The notes below the pieces were generated by a model, which searched no databases, was not told the origin of the DNA, and worked only from the letters and a program-made list of their open reading frames with translations. A stretch of DNA of 64,000 bases, taken from NCBI RefSeq assembly GCF_003596335.1, contig NZ_QZCH01000001.1:124001-188000 (forward strand), given 5' to 3'. The stretch is from Motilimonas pumila (GTDB lineage: Bacteria; Pseudomonadota; Gammaproteobacteria; Enterobacterales; CBDFNC01). The first letter of the stretch is position 1, and every line of letters begins with the position of its first letter. Both the position numbers and the translations under genes were made by a program. Shown here in pieces: positions 20,137-29,416 of the stretch.

Positions 20137-20170
20137 AGTATATGGGGTCTTAATTACACTTTTGTTACAT
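20137..20170 (-). promoter_or_regulatory. Pho box and -10 of the pst operon
   Basis: On the minus strand ATGTAACAAAAGTGTAAT (20153-20170) has TGTAA twice with an 11-base period and matches 12 of 18 positions of the E. coli Pho box. TATACT (20137-20142) lies exactly 10 bases downstream, the standard spacing where PhoB replaces the -35. The implied leader to the pstC ATG is about 27 bases. Confidence 0.65.
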
Positions 20171-20266
20171 GAAAAAAATAGTTTTAACCTATTGAATAAT
20201 AAGAGTTAATTAGGGCTTTCATGGGTGCTAAACCGAAACGTGTGTGACACAAATAAAACAGAAAAG

Positions 20267-20293
20267 TGTCAATAACATGAAAAGCATGTGTCA
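20267..20293 (+). promoter_or_regulatory. tandem PhoB-like half-sites
   Basis: TGTCA at 20267 and again at 20289, exactly 22 bases (two helical turns) apart, with a degenerate TGAAA at 20278 completing an 11-base series. No -10 stands at the expected place, so this may be an accessory PhoB array in the pst-ppk1 gap rather than a core promoter. Confidence 0.35.
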
Positions 20294-20405
20294 GTTATTA
20301 GAGTAGGAAGTGTGATCCACGCCAAGAAATGAAACGCAAACAAAAAATACAATCAAGAATAACAATCAAAATGAAGGGTTTAGCCAACAGTTTGATGAAT
20401 TATTT

Positions 20406-20423
20406 TTGTCAAAAAAATGACAA
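20406..20423. repeat. inverted repeat TTGTCA-N6-TGACAA
   Basis: Perfect 6-base inverted repeat around six A, between the pst and ppk1 promoters. The arms contain TGTCA in opposite orientation. This could be a binding site or simply AT-rich chance structure. Confidence 0.35.
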
Positions 20424-20434
20424 TTAGATTAAAC

Positions 20435-20468
20435 CGTTAATAAAAATGTCACAAAAAACGACTATGAT
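20435..20468 (+). promoter_or_regulatory. Pho box and -10 of ppk1
   Basis: CGTTAATAAAAATGTCAC (20435-20452) matches 13 of 18 Pho-box positions, with a complete TGTCAC second half. TATGAT (20463-20468) follows after exactly 10 bases. Transcription would start near 20475, giving a leader of about 110 bases before the GTG start of ppk1. Confidence 0.6.
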
Positions 20469-20584
20469 TAACTTTCATTCATTTATAAAATCGACTCTGT
20501 TATCACCTGCCTTTTTTCTCTAATTTTCTGGCAATGGAAACGGTGATGTATTCTGATTTTGATGTGGTATTTCAGGGGGAAAAA

Positions 20585-22657
20585 GTGAGCTTAGATAAGC
20601 TGTTTGTGGAAAAGGAATTAAGCTGGCTGTCTTTCAATGAGCGAGTATTACAAGAAGCAATGGATAAAACTGTGCCCATTGTAGAACGCGTGCGATTTTT
20701 AGGCATTTTTTCTAATAACTTAGATGAGTTTTTTAAAGTCCGCGTGGCGGATGTTAAGCGCCGTATTATCATCAATGAAGAGCACGGCGGGGATGAAAAT
20801 GCCAAGCACTTACTGACTAAAATTCAGAACAAAGTCATGAAGTTACAACAAGACTTTGACGCGACTTATAAAGAGTTAATTTTAGCACTGGCACGGCACA
20901 ATATCTTTTTAGTGAATGAAATGCAGCTGTCTGAATTTCATCAAGAGTGGCTAAAACATTATTTCCACGACAAGCTATTACGCCACCTCGCCCCTATCGA
21001 GCTAACAAAAGATATTGATTTAATTGAGTTTCTTAAAGACGAATACACCTACTTAGCGATAGAGATCCGCAACGGCGATGAGACCCGCTATTCGTTAGTG
21101 GAAGTGCCCACCGACGACATGCCTCGCTTTGTGCAGCTGCCCGCTGAGCAAACTCGGCGCAAAAAGTCCCTTATTTTGCTCGATAATATTATCCGTTTTT
21201 GCATCGAAGATATCTTCCGTGGCTTTTATGAGTTCGATAGCTTGTCAGCATACTCCATTAAGATGACTCGCGATGCCGAATATGACATGCAAGAGCAAAG
21301 TGAGCTGGGCTTACTGGATTACATGTCTGAAAGTCTCAAGCAACGTTTAACCAACGAACCTTTGCGTTTTGTCTACGATCGTGACATGCCCTTGCACATG
21401 GTCGACTTCATCAAAGACAAGCTACACATGGCTTCTTACGACAGCGTGATCCCTGGCGGTCGCTACCATAACTTTAAAGACTTTATTGGTTTTCCTAACG
21501 TTGGCCGCGCATACTTAGAAAATCCAAAACTTCCGGCGTTATCTTGCCAACATTTAGACCAATGCGACACCGTATTTAACGCCATTAGTCAACGCGATAT
21601 CTTGTTGTATTACCCGTATCACAAGTTTCGTTATGTCACAGAAATGGTGCGCCAAGCCGCGCTTGACCCAAATGTCACAGCCATCAAGATTAACCTTTAT
21701 CGGGTGGCTAAGAAATCTCGTATCGTCAACTCGCTGATCGATGCCATGAACAATGGCAAAAAAGTTACCGTAGTCATGGAACTACAAGCCCGTTTTGACG
21801 AAGCAGCCAATATTAAGTGGTCTAAGAAACTGACCCAAGCAGGGGTAAAAGTACTGTTTGGCGTTCCCACGTTAAAAGTTCACTCAAAACTGTGTTTGAT
21901 CAGTCGACGAGAGGACGGTGAAATCGTTAAGTATGCCCACTTAGGCACAGGTAACTTTCACGAGAAAACGGCCAAGATTTACACTGATTTTGCGTTGTTG
22001 ACCAAAAACCAAGACTTAGCTCAAGAAGTAGAGTCTGTATTTGAATTTATTGAACATCCGTATCGACGCGCTAAGTTTAACCACTTGTTGGTATCACCAG
22101 TAAATTGCCGCCGTCACTTATATCGCATGATTGACGCTGAGATTGCCAACGCCAATCAGAAAAAGCCTGCGGCCATTACGGTAAAAGTGAATAACTTAGT
22201 AGACAAAGGCATTATCTCTCGATTGTATGCGGCCAGTAGTGCTGGGGTTAAAATTCGCATGATCATTCGAGGCATGTGCGCCTTAGTACCCGGCGTCGCC
22301 GGGATCAGCGAAAACATTAAAGTTATCAGCATTGTCGATCGGTTTTTGGAACATCCTCGCACCTTTATTTTCCACAATGGAGGCGATGAAAGAGTCTATA
22401 TTTCCTCAGCCGACTGGATGACTCGCAACATAGATAACCGTATCGAAGTAGGTTGCCCGATTTATGACCCTGAACTCAAAGCCATTATCAAAGAGATCAT
22501 GGAGTTGCAATTTGAAGATACGACTAAGGCGCGGGTGATTGATAAAGAGCAAAGCAACGCTTACGTTAAACGTGGCAATCGCCGTAAAACACGCTCACAA
22601 GTGAGCGTCTACGATTACCTTCGCCGGCGCGAACTGGCGCTGGCTGCGCCGCAATAA
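20585..22657 (+). CDS. ppk1: polyphosphate kinase 1
   Basis: Reversibly polymerises ATP gamma-phosphate into inorganic polyphosphate, at the membrane periphery. 690 aa (E. coli 688). Family motifs: [18 protein letters not shown] at the N-terminus, [11 protein letters not shown], the catalytic histidine region [11 protein letters not shown] with [17 protein letters not shown], and the second histidine in [14 protein letters not shown] start at GTG 20585, because AGGGGG is five bases upstream and the product then begins at the same place as E. coli Ppk. An ATG at 20534 would add 17 residues. It is divergent from pst with its own Pho-box-like promoter. No ppx follows; gltS is convergent. Confidence 0.95.
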   Translation: MSLDKLFVEKELSWLSFNERVLQEAMDKTVPIVERVRFLGIFSNNLDEFFKVRVADVKRRIIINEEHGGDENAKHLLTKIQNKVMKLQQDFDATYKELILALARHNIFLVNEMQLSEFHQEWLKHYFHDKLLRHLAPIELTKDIDLIEFLKDEYTYLAIEIRNGDETRYSLVEVPTDDMPRFVQLPAEQTRRKKSLILLDNIIRFCIEDIFRGFYEFDSLSAYSIKMTRDAEYDMQEQSELGLLDYMSESLKQRLTNEPLRFVYDRDMPLHMVDFIKDKLHMASYDSVIPGGRYHNFKDFIGFPNVGRAYLENPKLPALSCQHLDQCDTVFNAISQRDILLYYPYHKFRYVTEMVRQAALDPNVTAIKINLYRVAKKSRIVNSLIDAMNNGKKVTVVMELQARFDEAANIKWSKKLTQAGVKVLFGVPTLKVHSKLCLISRREDGEIVKYAHLGTGNFHEKTAKIYTDFALLTKNQDLAQEVESVFEFIEHPYRRAKFNHLLVSPVNCRRHLYRMIDAEIANANQKKPAAITVKVNNLVDKGIISRLYAASSAGVKIRMIIRGMCALVPGVAGISENIKVISIVDRFLEHPRTFIFHNGGDERVYISSADWMTRNIDNRIEVGCPIYDPELKAIIKEIMELQFEDTTKARVIDKEQSNAYVKRGNRRKTRSQVSVYDYLRRRELALAAPQ

Positions 22658-22689
22658 ACTTTGCCCAAACGCTGATAAAACCGAAACAA

Positions 22690-22720
22690 CCAAAAGCCCA
22701 GCAATTTGCTGGGCTTTTGG
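22690..22720. terminator. bidirectional terminator (ppk1 / gltS)
   Basis: CCAAAAGCCCAGCAA and its complement around a short loop, with T-runs on both strands, between two convergent genes. Confidence 0.85.
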
Positions 22721-22743
22721 TTGGCGAACATGCAACACAGGCG

Positions 22744-23967
22744 CTAAACAAGAAAACTAATATACGTTTGCAAAATAATCAGGTTCGCTATATCGATAAA
22801 AAATGCGCCCACAATAGGCACAACCATAAACGCTTGTGGTGAAGGACCATTGCGTGTCACTAAAGCGCCCATGTTCATCACCGCGGTGGGCGTTGCCCCC
22901 ATGCCAAAACCACAATGACCGCCCGCAATTACCGCAGCATCATAATTACGTCCCATTAAACGAAACGTAATAAAGGTCGCAAACAAAGCCAAAGCCACGG
23001 TTTGCACACACAAGATCACCAATAAAGGAATGGCTAAGTCAAAAATCTCCCACAAGCGTAAACTCATTAACGCCATGGCCAGAAATAGCGACAAAGATAC
23101 CGTACCGACAATATCCACAGATTGACTGTGTACTTTATAGCCCCTTGTCAGATCAGTAATATTTGTAATCATTACGCCCACAAATAACGCGTATACAAAG
23201 TCTGGCATTTTAAGCCAACCGATGTCGTAGAGATCCACCGCATACTTGATCCACTTAGCCGAAACCACGCAAATCATGATGATAAAGAGAATTTCAACCA
23301 CTCGCTTGGCGGTGACTTTATCCTCTTCATATTGGTCGTACGTAATCAGCTCTGGGAATTCTTGGTGATGATTACCGCTCGAGCCATATTCCGATTCTAA
23401 TTGGTTTTTTTCAATCAAACGCTGAGCCACTGGCCCGCCAATAATACCGCCCATGACCAAGCCAAAGGTGGCTGCAGCCATAGCAAACTCCATGGTTTGC
23501 ATGCCGTAGTTTTCGGCAAACGTTTGCGACCACGCTGCTCCCGTGCCATGGCCTCCGGATAGCGTAATTGACCCAGCGATAAGTCCCATCAAAGGCTCTA
23601 AGCCGAGTAAAGTAGCCAAACTTACTCCCACCGCGTTTTGTATGATGATATAAAGTGAAGCCACGCCTAAAAATAAAAATACTTTAGAGCCACCTTTCAT
23701 TAACATGCGATAGCTTGCCGCTAAACCGACCGTGCTAAAGAACATCAGCATCAGGGTATGTTGCATCGACAAAGAGAATTTTAACGTGATGTCTTCAAAA
23801 TGCAGACCGGTCAAAATTATCGCCATCACCAAGCCGCCTACGATGGGCTCGGGGATGTTATATTTTTTCAAAATCGGAATTTGGCGATTGAGGGAGTGGC
23901 CGATAAATAAGACCAAAATGGCTACCAAAAACGATTCTAATTCGCCGATTTCATAAACTTTATCCAT
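22744..23967 (-). CDS. gltS: sodium/glutamate symporter GltS
   Basis: Inner-membrane carrier importing glutamate with Na+. 407 aa with about 10-12 hydrophobic segments, and an inverted-repeat fold marked by ITLSGGHGTGAAWSQTF in the first half and AGGHCGFGMGATPTAVMNMG in the second, both diagnostic of GltS. It starts MDKVYEIGELESFLVAILV. It runs convergent to ppk1 and divergent from trhP. The 302-base gap upstream holds an FNR-type box that could act on either side. Confidence 0.94.
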   Translation of the reverse strand: MDKVYEIGELESFLVAILVLFIGHSLNRQIPILKKYNIPEPIVGGLVMAIILTGLHFEDITLKFSLSMQHTLMLMFFSTVGLAASYRMLMKGGSKVFLFLGVASLYIIIQNAVGVSLATLLGLEPLMGLIAGSITLSGGHGTGAAWSQTFAENYGMQTMEFAMAAATFGLVMGGIIGGPVAQRLIEKNQLESEYGSSGNHHQEFPELITYDQYEEDKVTAKRVVEILFIIMICVVSAKWIKYAVDLYDIGWLKMPDFVYALFVGVMITNITDLTRGYKVHSQSVDIVGTVSLSLFLAMALMSLRLWEIFDLAIPLLVILCVQTVALALFATFITFRLMGRNYDAAVIAGGHCGFGMGATPTAVMNMGALVTRNGPSPQAFMVVPIVGAFFIDIANLIILQTYISFLV

Positions 23968-24137
23968 GATAATTCAACGCCTGTGCAGTGAAAAACTGAT
24001 TGAAGTAACCACTATTGGGTTACTTCAAAGCGTAGCAGAGCATCTTAAAATCGTCTGAAAAACACAGTCTTATATTGCTAGGGAAAAATGGAAATGGGGT
24101 TCAAAAACATTGGCCTTTGCATGAAACCCAAGCCAAC

Positions 24138-24151
24138 TTGATCTAGATCAA
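24138..24151. promoter_or_regulatory. perfect FNR-type box between gltS and trhP
   Basis: TTGATCTAGATCAA is a perfect match to the FNR consensus TTGAT-N4-ATCAA and a full 14-base palindrome. It is centred about 125 bases before the trhP ATG and 177 before gltS. No -10 is well placed for class II spacing; TAATGC at 24192 is close to class I distance for trhP. The remainder of the gap shows nothing else. Confidence 0.6.
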
Positions 24152-24269
24152 TATCAGTATAAAAAACAACCAGGTTTTCGATTTACTTTGCTAATGCCTA
24201 AACTGTAAAATGCGCCACCCCTTAACACACGTTAAGGCCTGACTTGATATCAGACATAGAGTAACCACC

Positions 24270-25670
24270 ATGTTTAAACCTGAATTACTGTCCCCTGCGG
24301 GCACTTTAAAGAATATGCGCTACGCCTTTGCTTATGGCGCTGACGCTGTTTATGCCGGCCAGCCTCGCTACTCATTACGGGTGCGTAATAACGAGTTCAA
24401 TCACGAAAACTTGCAACTTGGCATTAACGAAGCTCATGCCCTTGGCAAAAAATTGTATGTGGTGTGTAATATTCAACCCCATAATTCAAAGCTCAAAACT
24501 TTTTTACGCGACATTGAGCCTGTCATAAACATGGGGCCTGATGCGTTGATCATGTCAGATCCTGGTCTTATCATGATGGTTCGCGAACATTTTCCGCACA
24601 TGCCAATTCACCTGTCGGTGCAAGCTAATGCGGTTAACTGGGCTACCGTTAAATTCTGGCAACAGCAAGGCATTGAACGCGTTATTTTGTCTCGTGAGTT
24701 ATCTCTTGATGAAATAGAAGATATTCGTTTTCATGTTCCGGAAATGGAGCTGGAAGTCTTTGTTCATGGCGCCTTGTGCATGGCTTACTCTGGTCGCTGT
24801 TTACTGTCAGGCTATATTAATAAACGCGATCCAAACCAAGGTACTTGTACCAACTCTTGCCGCTGGAAATACGACGCACACGAAGCTAAAGAAAACGAGA
24901 ATGGTGACGTCGTTGCCGTCGACCCACAAATTTTCGTACCCGATTCCGCTCAAGCTGAGCCAAAAATCGTTACGCCAACCTTAGGCCAAGGTGAGCCCAC
25001 CGACCAAATCTTCTTATTACAAGAGCAAGGCCGCCCGGGTGAGTACATGCCGGCTTTTGAAGACGAGCATGGCACCTATATCATGAACTCAAAAGACCTA
25101 AGAGCGATTGAGCATGTTGAGCGACTCACCAAAATGGGAGTGCACTCGCTGAAAATTGAAGGCCGAACTAAGAGCTTTTATTACTGCGCCAGAACCGCAC
25201 AGATTTACAAGCAAGCGATTGAGGATGCCGTTGCCGGGAGACCGTTTGATCCTAGCTTAAAAACCACCTTAGAAAGCTTGGCTCACCGCGGTTACACTGA
25301 AGGCTTTTTACGCCGTCACAACCACAGTGAAGCGCAAAACTATGACTATGGATATTCCATCAGTACTCACCAACAGTTTGTGGGTGAAATTAAAGGCCGA
25401 AACGACAGTAATGGTTTGGTCGAAGTTGAAGTGAAAAACAAATTCTTAGTCGGTGATAGCTTAGAAGTGATGACACCAAGCGGTAATATCACGCTGACAC
25501 TAGAGCACATGCAAAATCGCAAAGGCGAAGCCATCGATGACGCAAAAGGCTCTGGCCACATCGTGTACATGGCACTGCCGCAAGAGCTCAACCTAGAGCA
25601 TGCCTTAATCATGCGTAACTTGCCTGAAAATGCCGATACCCGTAACCCTCACGCCGCAACGCCGGCCTAA
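24270..25670 (+). CDS. trhP: tRNA U34 hydroxylation protein TrhP (U32 family, formerly YegQ)
   Basis: U32 'peptidase' family protein needed for O2-independent 5-hydroxylation of wobble uridine-34 in tRNAs, the first step toward cmo5U/mcmo5U. 466 aa. It is nearly colinear with E. coli YegQ: MFKPELLSPAGTLKNMRYAF, VYAGQPRYSLRVRNNEFN, LSVQANAVNWATVKFW, VFVHGALCMAYSGRCLLSG, DPNQGTCTNSCRW, MNSKDLRAIEHVERL, GVHSLKIEGRTKSFYY. The cysteines in LCMAYSGRC and GTCTNSC are the family's Fe-S ligand candidates. The family is reported to use prephenate as oxygen source. It is followed at 54 bases by a YfhL-type ferredoxin. Confidence 0.95.
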   Translation: MFKPELLSPAGTLKNMRYAFAYGADAVYAGQPRYSLRVRNNEFNHENLQLGINEAHALGKKLYVVCNIQPHNSKLKTFLRDIEPVINMGPDALIMSDPGLIMMVREHFPHMPIHLSVQANAVNWATVKFWQQQGIERVILSRELSLDEIEDIRFHVPEMELEVFVHGALCMAYSGRCLLSGYINKRDPNQGTCTNSCRWKYDAHEAKENENGDVVAVDPQIFVPDSAQAEPKIVTPTLGQGEPTDQIFLLQEQGRPGEYMPAFEDEHGTYIMNSKDLRAIEHVERLTKMGVHSLKIEGRTKSFYYCARTAQIYKQAIEDAVAGRPFDPSLKTTLESLAHRGYTEGFLRRHNHSEAQNYDYGYSISTHQQFVGEIKGRNDSNGLVEVEVKNKFLVGDSLEVMTPSGNITLTLEHMQNRKGEAIDDAKGSGHIVYMALPQELNLEHALIMRNLPENADTRNPHAATPA

Positions 25671-25724
25671 GTTTAGTCACGGGTAAAGCCTTGGCTGAGC
25701 CCGTATTGATTAAGAGGTATCATG

Positions 25725-25970
25725 ATGGCTTTATTAATCACCGACCAGTGCATTAACTGTGACATGTGCGACCCCGAGTGCCCGAATACGGCAATCACTT
25801 TTGGCGCTGAAATATATGAAATAGACCCAGACTTATGCACTGAGTGTGAAGGCTTTTACGACAAGCCTACGTGTGTAGCCGTGTGCCCTATTGATTGCAT
25901 TATTCCCGATCCTGAGCACGTGGAAACACCTGAGCAACTCACGGCTAAATTTATTAAGCTTCACGGCTGA
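25725..25970 (+). CDS. yfhL: YfhL-family 2[4Fe-4S] ferredoxin
   Basis: Small electron carrier (81 aa) with two cysteine clusters: CINCDMCDPECPN and, in the second half, CTECEGFYDKPTCVAVCPIDC, the long insert in the second cluster being typical of the YfhL/alvin-type group. I start at the second of two adjacent ATGs (MALLITDQC), as in E. coli YfhL, with GAGG seven bases before. Placement right after trhP suggests it supplies electrons or Fe-S support to tRNA hydroxylation; this is inference from neighbourhood. Confidence 0.92.
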   Translation: MALLITDQCINCDMCDPECPNTAITFGAEIYEIDPDLCTECEGFYDKPTCVAVCPIDCIIPDPEHVETPEQLTAKFIKLHG

Positions 25971-26064
25971 TGATTGCCTTGGTCAGGAAACTGGCCAAGT
26001 CTGCCTGCATTTAGCTAAATAACTGTTATAGTTAACACTTGTCTCTTTTTTGTTGCCAAGTGTT

Positions 26065-27531
26065 ATGCCCCAAGCTAAGTTTTTACACGGCTCCATCTTT
26101 CGTCATATCGTTGTCATGTCTTCCACTAATGCGATTGGTTTAACCGCTCTATTTCTGGTTGATCTCATCGACCTCTTCTTTATTAGCTTATTAGGTGAAA
26201 CGGAACTAGCAGCCGCCGTGGGGTACGCCGGCTCTATCTCTTTCTTTACTACTTCTATTGCGATTGGTATCTCGATCTCAATGACCGCCTTGGTCTCTAA
26301 GGCCATTGGCCAGAAAAAACGAGAAGAAGCCAAGCGCCTAGCCACCAGTATCGCCATGTTTGGTTGCTTATTAACCAGCGTTTTTTGCGCCATCATTTGG
26401 TGGTTTGTGCCTGAGCTATTAAGCTTAATCGGTGCAAAAGGTGAGACCCATGATTACGCGGTTGATTACCTGAGAATTTTAGTCCCCTCTTTGCCGGTGC
26501 TATGTTTGGCAATGAACATGGGGGCTGCGCTACGCTCGGTGGCTGACGCCAAACGCGCAATGTACTCCACGTTGACAGGTGGCGCGGTAAACGCCGTATT
26601 AGATCCAATCTTTATTTTTTCACTGGCTATGGGGATCCATGGCGCTGCGGTTGCATCTGTGATTGCACGCTTTGCTGTGTTAGCAGTGAGCTTAAGTGGC
26701 GTAATGAATAAACATCGGTTATTAGCCCCGCTCAACTTTAAAGCCATGTGGCAAGATATGCCGGCGATTTTTAAAGTTGCTGGACCAGCCATGATTACCA
26801 ATGTCGCAACCCCCTTTGGCAATGCATTTGTGACCAGCGTCATTGCGCAATTTGGTGATGGATACGTCGCTGGCTGGGCGGTAGTGGGTCGTATTTTACC
26901 GGTCGCCTTTGGAATGATTTTTGCGCTTTCCGGAGCAATCGGGCCGATCATAGGACAAAATTACGGCGCCAACCAGTTTGACAGGGTACGAGGAACCTTA
27001 AATGAGTCGCTTAAATTTGCCACCTTGTATGTACTAGTGGCAGCCATGTTGCTGGCATTTAGCCAAGACTTTATCGTACAAGGTTTTGGTATCACAGGTG
27101 ATGGAGCATTAATTGTGCGAACATTTTGCCAAGCGATAGCCTTCACTTTCGTTTTCACCGGCGCACAATTTGTTGCCAACGCTTCCTTCAATAATTTGGG
27201 GTTTGCCCGTTACTCCACCTATGTCAATGTTGGTAAGTCTACCTTAGGAACATTTCCGTTTGTCTACTTTGGCGCCCACTGGTTTGGGCCACAGGGGGTG
27301 CTATATGGCCAGGCTTTAGGTGCCACCATTTTTGGTTGTTTTGCAGCTATACTGGCGTACCGTTTAGTCAATCGGTTGCAAGATGAGTATCAAGTGAACG
27401 AAGAGGAAACAGAAGATGAGCCCGTTGAAAGTGCTGTGCCATTGACCCCCTTTTGCTCTAGCCGAGTGTATATGTGCGCCGATGCCGAGGAGCTACAACA
27501 AGCACCAGTCGAAAATAAACCACTCCACTAA
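26065..27531 (+). CDS. MATE-family efflux protein
   Basis: Inner-membrane multidrug/cation antiporter of the MATE family, 488 aa with about 12 hydrophobic segments in two halves (LVDLIDLFFISLLGETELAA; GWAVVGRILPVAFGMIFALSGAIGPIIGQNYGA). Transported compounds cannot be deduced. The last 60 residues form an acidic soluble tail (NEEETEDEPVESAVP) not typical of short MATE pumps. I choose the ATG at 26065 over a TTG five codons earlier; neither has a strong Shine-Dalgarno. It is not obviously in operon with yfhL (94-base gap). Confidence 0.85.
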   Translation: MPQAKFLHGSIFRHIVVMSSTNAIGLTALFLVDLIDLFFISLLGETELAAAVGYAGSISFFTTSIAIGISISMTALVSKAIGQKKREEAKRLATSIAMFGCLLTSVFCAIIWWFVPELLSLIGAKGETHDYAVDYLRILVPSLPVLCLAMNMGAALRSVADAKRAMYSTLTGGAVNAVLDPIFIFSLAMGIHGAAVASVIARFAVLAVSLSGVMNKHRLLAPLNFKAMWQDMPAIFKVAGPAMITNVATPFGNAFVTSVIAQFGDGYVAGWAVVGRILPVAFGMIFALSGAIGPIIGQNYGANQFDRVRGTLNESLKFATLYVLVAAMLLAFSQDFIVQGFGITGDGALIVRTFCQAIAFTFVFTGAQFVANASFNNLGFARYSTYVNVGKSTLGTFPFVYFGAHWFGPQGVLYGQALGATIFGCFAAILAYRLVNRLQDEYQVNEEETEDEPVESAVPLTPFCSSRVYMCADAEELQQAPVENKPLH

Positions 27532-27574
27532 AGCCCTACTAACACTCTCATTTAGCCAGCTTCAGCTTGATTGA

Positions 27575-28387
27575 CTATGGCGCTTGATTCAGAGACCAAT
27601 CGTAATTATGTTGGTAGTCAGATGAAACAAGCCCTAAAGCTTGTTTTAATTCAGGTTTTGCGTATTGCTGTAAGTGCAGTTTTAACTCGTTAAAACTGCC
27701 AAAGTCCTCTTGATACCAATGATAAATACTTGAAAGGTACAGCTGATCGTTTTCAACCCTCACACCACGTGGATGATTGACATATTCAAGAGCTTGCTGC
27801 TCTAGCTGCGCCTCAAGGTTGCCTTCATGATAAGCCTGCTTGGCTAAGTTTGGACAGCCGATACTGGCGCAGTTAACGGCATAGTGAATGCGAGGGTCTT
27901 GCCAAATTGGGCGTAATATTTGATGCTCAATGTCATTTAAACTCAGCTTGTGACCACTGATGCTAACCACCTCTTGATCCCATGGCCCTAGATTAAACCA
28001 ACTGCCAACACGCTTAATACTGCTGACCGGATAAGCTTCAACAATCAAGGCTACCGTTGCCGCATTGTATAAGTTTATCCAATACGCCATTTGCTGGTCT
28101 TTGCTGAGCAAAGCGGGGGCGACACTCTCAAGCTTTGCAATGTAGCGATGTAATGTTTCTTGGTCCGTTTGGGTGACCGCGCCATAACGAAATAGGTTTA
28201 TTCCTGATTTATCAACCACCAGGTAATTGTCTAGCAAGTATTGCCAATCTTGATGAGAGACCGTTTGTTGTGGCTGCGCCGAGGCAGTGCGCCATAATGC
28301 AGTTTGGGTATCAGCCCAAGTTGAGACAGGAAAGAATGCAATAAAGGCACTAATAAACATGCATATCGAGCGTTTTAACTGTGACAT
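27575..28387 (-). CDS. exported DUF547 protein
   Basis: 270 aa protein with a signal peptide (about 1-25, FISAFIAFFPVSTWA then DTQTA). The body is DUF547-like: MAYWINLYNAATVALI, LNDIEHQILRPIW, DPRIHYAVNCASIGCPNL, VYHWYQEDFG-type ending. DUF547 proteins are papain-like/transglutaminase-fold by prediction and their role is unknown. The N-x-A-S-x-G-C-P stretch holds the conserved Cys and the H of RIHYAVN. It is convergent to the MATE gene and downstream of the FMN reductase-like gene, but a terminator separates them. Confidence 0.85.
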   Translation of the reverse strand: MSQLKRSICMFISAFIAFFPVSTWADTQTALWRTASAQPQQTVSHQDWQYLLDNYLVVDKSGINLFRYGAVTQTDQETLHRYIAKLESVAPALLSKDQQMAYWINLYNAATVALIVEAYPVSSIKRVGSWFNLGPWDQEVVSISGHKLSLNDIEHQILRPIWQDPRIHYAVNCASIGCPNLAKQAYHEGNLEAQLEQQALEYVNHPRGVRVENDQLYLSSIYHWYQEDFGSFNELKLHLQQYAKPELKQALGLVSSDYQHNYDWSLNQAP

Positions 28388-28437
28388 TTAACAACCTGCT
28401 TGTAAGTAAAAAGGGAGCTTACAATGCGTTATTCTAG

Positions 28438-28471
28438 GCCAAAAAAAACCAGAGTAAATACTCTGGTTTTT
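28438..28471 (-). terminator. terminator after the FMN reductase-like gene
   Basis: On the minus strand AAAACCAGAG-tattta-CTCTGGTTTT followed by more T, 29 bases after the stop. Confidence 0.82.
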
Positions 28472-28499
28472 GATAATGCTTAGCTTAAGCCAAATATGA

Positions 28500-29111
28500 T
28501 TAGTGCATTAAGTTGGCTGTAGGCTCTTTGTTGGTTTTGCTTTGCAGCATAAATTGACCAACTGGGCTATTCACAGATACAAAACTGTTAAGCAGCTTTA
28601 GTCCATAAAGCAAACGCTCTTCACAAGCAAAAGGCATTACAAAACTTTGTCCACGCAGCTTAGTCACTTCATCAGTGTTTGCAACCACTAAGTGATCAAC
28701 CACATAAAAAGCCGTGTTGTAACTAAAGTTTGTCATGCTTAAGTCTTTCGCTTCATAAGCACCACGACAAGTACTGCTAATGCGCACAACTAAACTTGGC
28801 TTGCCTTCTAAGCCTGCACGCTCGCATAAAGCGTAGAAATTTTTCAGCGACGTTTCTTCCCACTCGGGGCTCACTATCACAACAGCATCGGCCTGCTCTA
28901 ACACTTGTTGAGCGGACTGCCATTCACCTAACCACAGATCCATTTCACCGCTTAAGGCGTCATCCCACATTGGAATTTTTAAGTCTGTTAAGGTTAGTAC
29001 TTCTGTTTGTATTATTTCTTGTGATTCATGCGTCAAAGCTTCTACTGCTGCGCTAACGGCATTGGCCGCTGAGTTTTTTCTCTGACTACCACTGATAATA
29101 ACTAGATTCAC
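28500..29111 (-). CDS. NAD(P)H-dependent FMN reductase-like flavoprotein
   Basis: 203 aa flavodoxin-fold protein. The N-terminus MNLVIISGSQRKNSAANAVS contains the FMN-phosphate-binding GSxRxxS loop, and VVIVSPEWEETSLKNFYALC corresponds to the family's P-E-Y/W-x-x-S motif. It probably reduces quinones, nitro- or azo-compounds or supplies reduced FMN; substrate unknown. The last 25 residues are a variable tail. It is a single gene with its own terminator. A long palindrome lies about 190 bases upstream. Confidence 0.8.
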   Translation of the reverse strand: MNLVIISGSQRKNSAANAVSAAVEALTHESQEIIQTEVLTLTDLKIPMWDDALSGEMDLWLGEWQSAQQVLEQADAVVIVSPEWEETSLKNFYALCERAGLEGKPSLVVRISSTCRGAYEAKDLSMTNFSYNTAFYVVDHLVVANTDEVTKLRGQSFVMPFACEERLLYGLKLLNSFVSVNSPVGQFMLQSKTNKEPTANLMH

Positions 29112-29298
29112 CGAACACTCCTTTATATGGTGTGAATGCTTCGGCCCTTTATTTTTTAAATCAATTGAACAGCTAATATATTATTTTTGGCCCTGTTCTA
29201 AGCCAGCATCGCTTAAAGCGATTTCTTACAATGTAATACACCCGCGTATTAATTGCACTAAAAAAATAAACAAAACATAAAATATAGCTTATTAATCT

Positions 29299-29319
29299 AA
29301 ATGTGCACGATGCACATTT
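29299..29319. repeat. palindrome upstream of the FMN reductase-like gene
   Basis: AAATGTGCA-cga-TGCACATTT, 9-base perfect arms with a 3-base centre. It lies in the 305-base gap between the reductase-like gene and ubiT. No T-run follows, so it is more likely a protein-binding site than a terminator. No regulator gene is adjacent. The rest of the gap is AT-rich without other signals, apart from the ubiT terminator. Confidence 0.55.
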
Positions 29320-29337
29320 CAGATCTTCTGCCCGGAT

Positions 29338-29362
29338 AAAAAAAAGCGCTCGAAAGCGCTTT
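29338..29362 (-). terminator. terminator after ubiT
   Basis: On the minus strand AAAGCGCT-ttcg-AGCGCTTT with a T-run, about 55 bases after the ubiT stop. Confidence 0.82.
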
Positions 29363-29416
29363 AATATTCAACTGAAGTAATGATAACCATCTAGTAAAAT
29401 AGCTTGAGTTAAGCGT

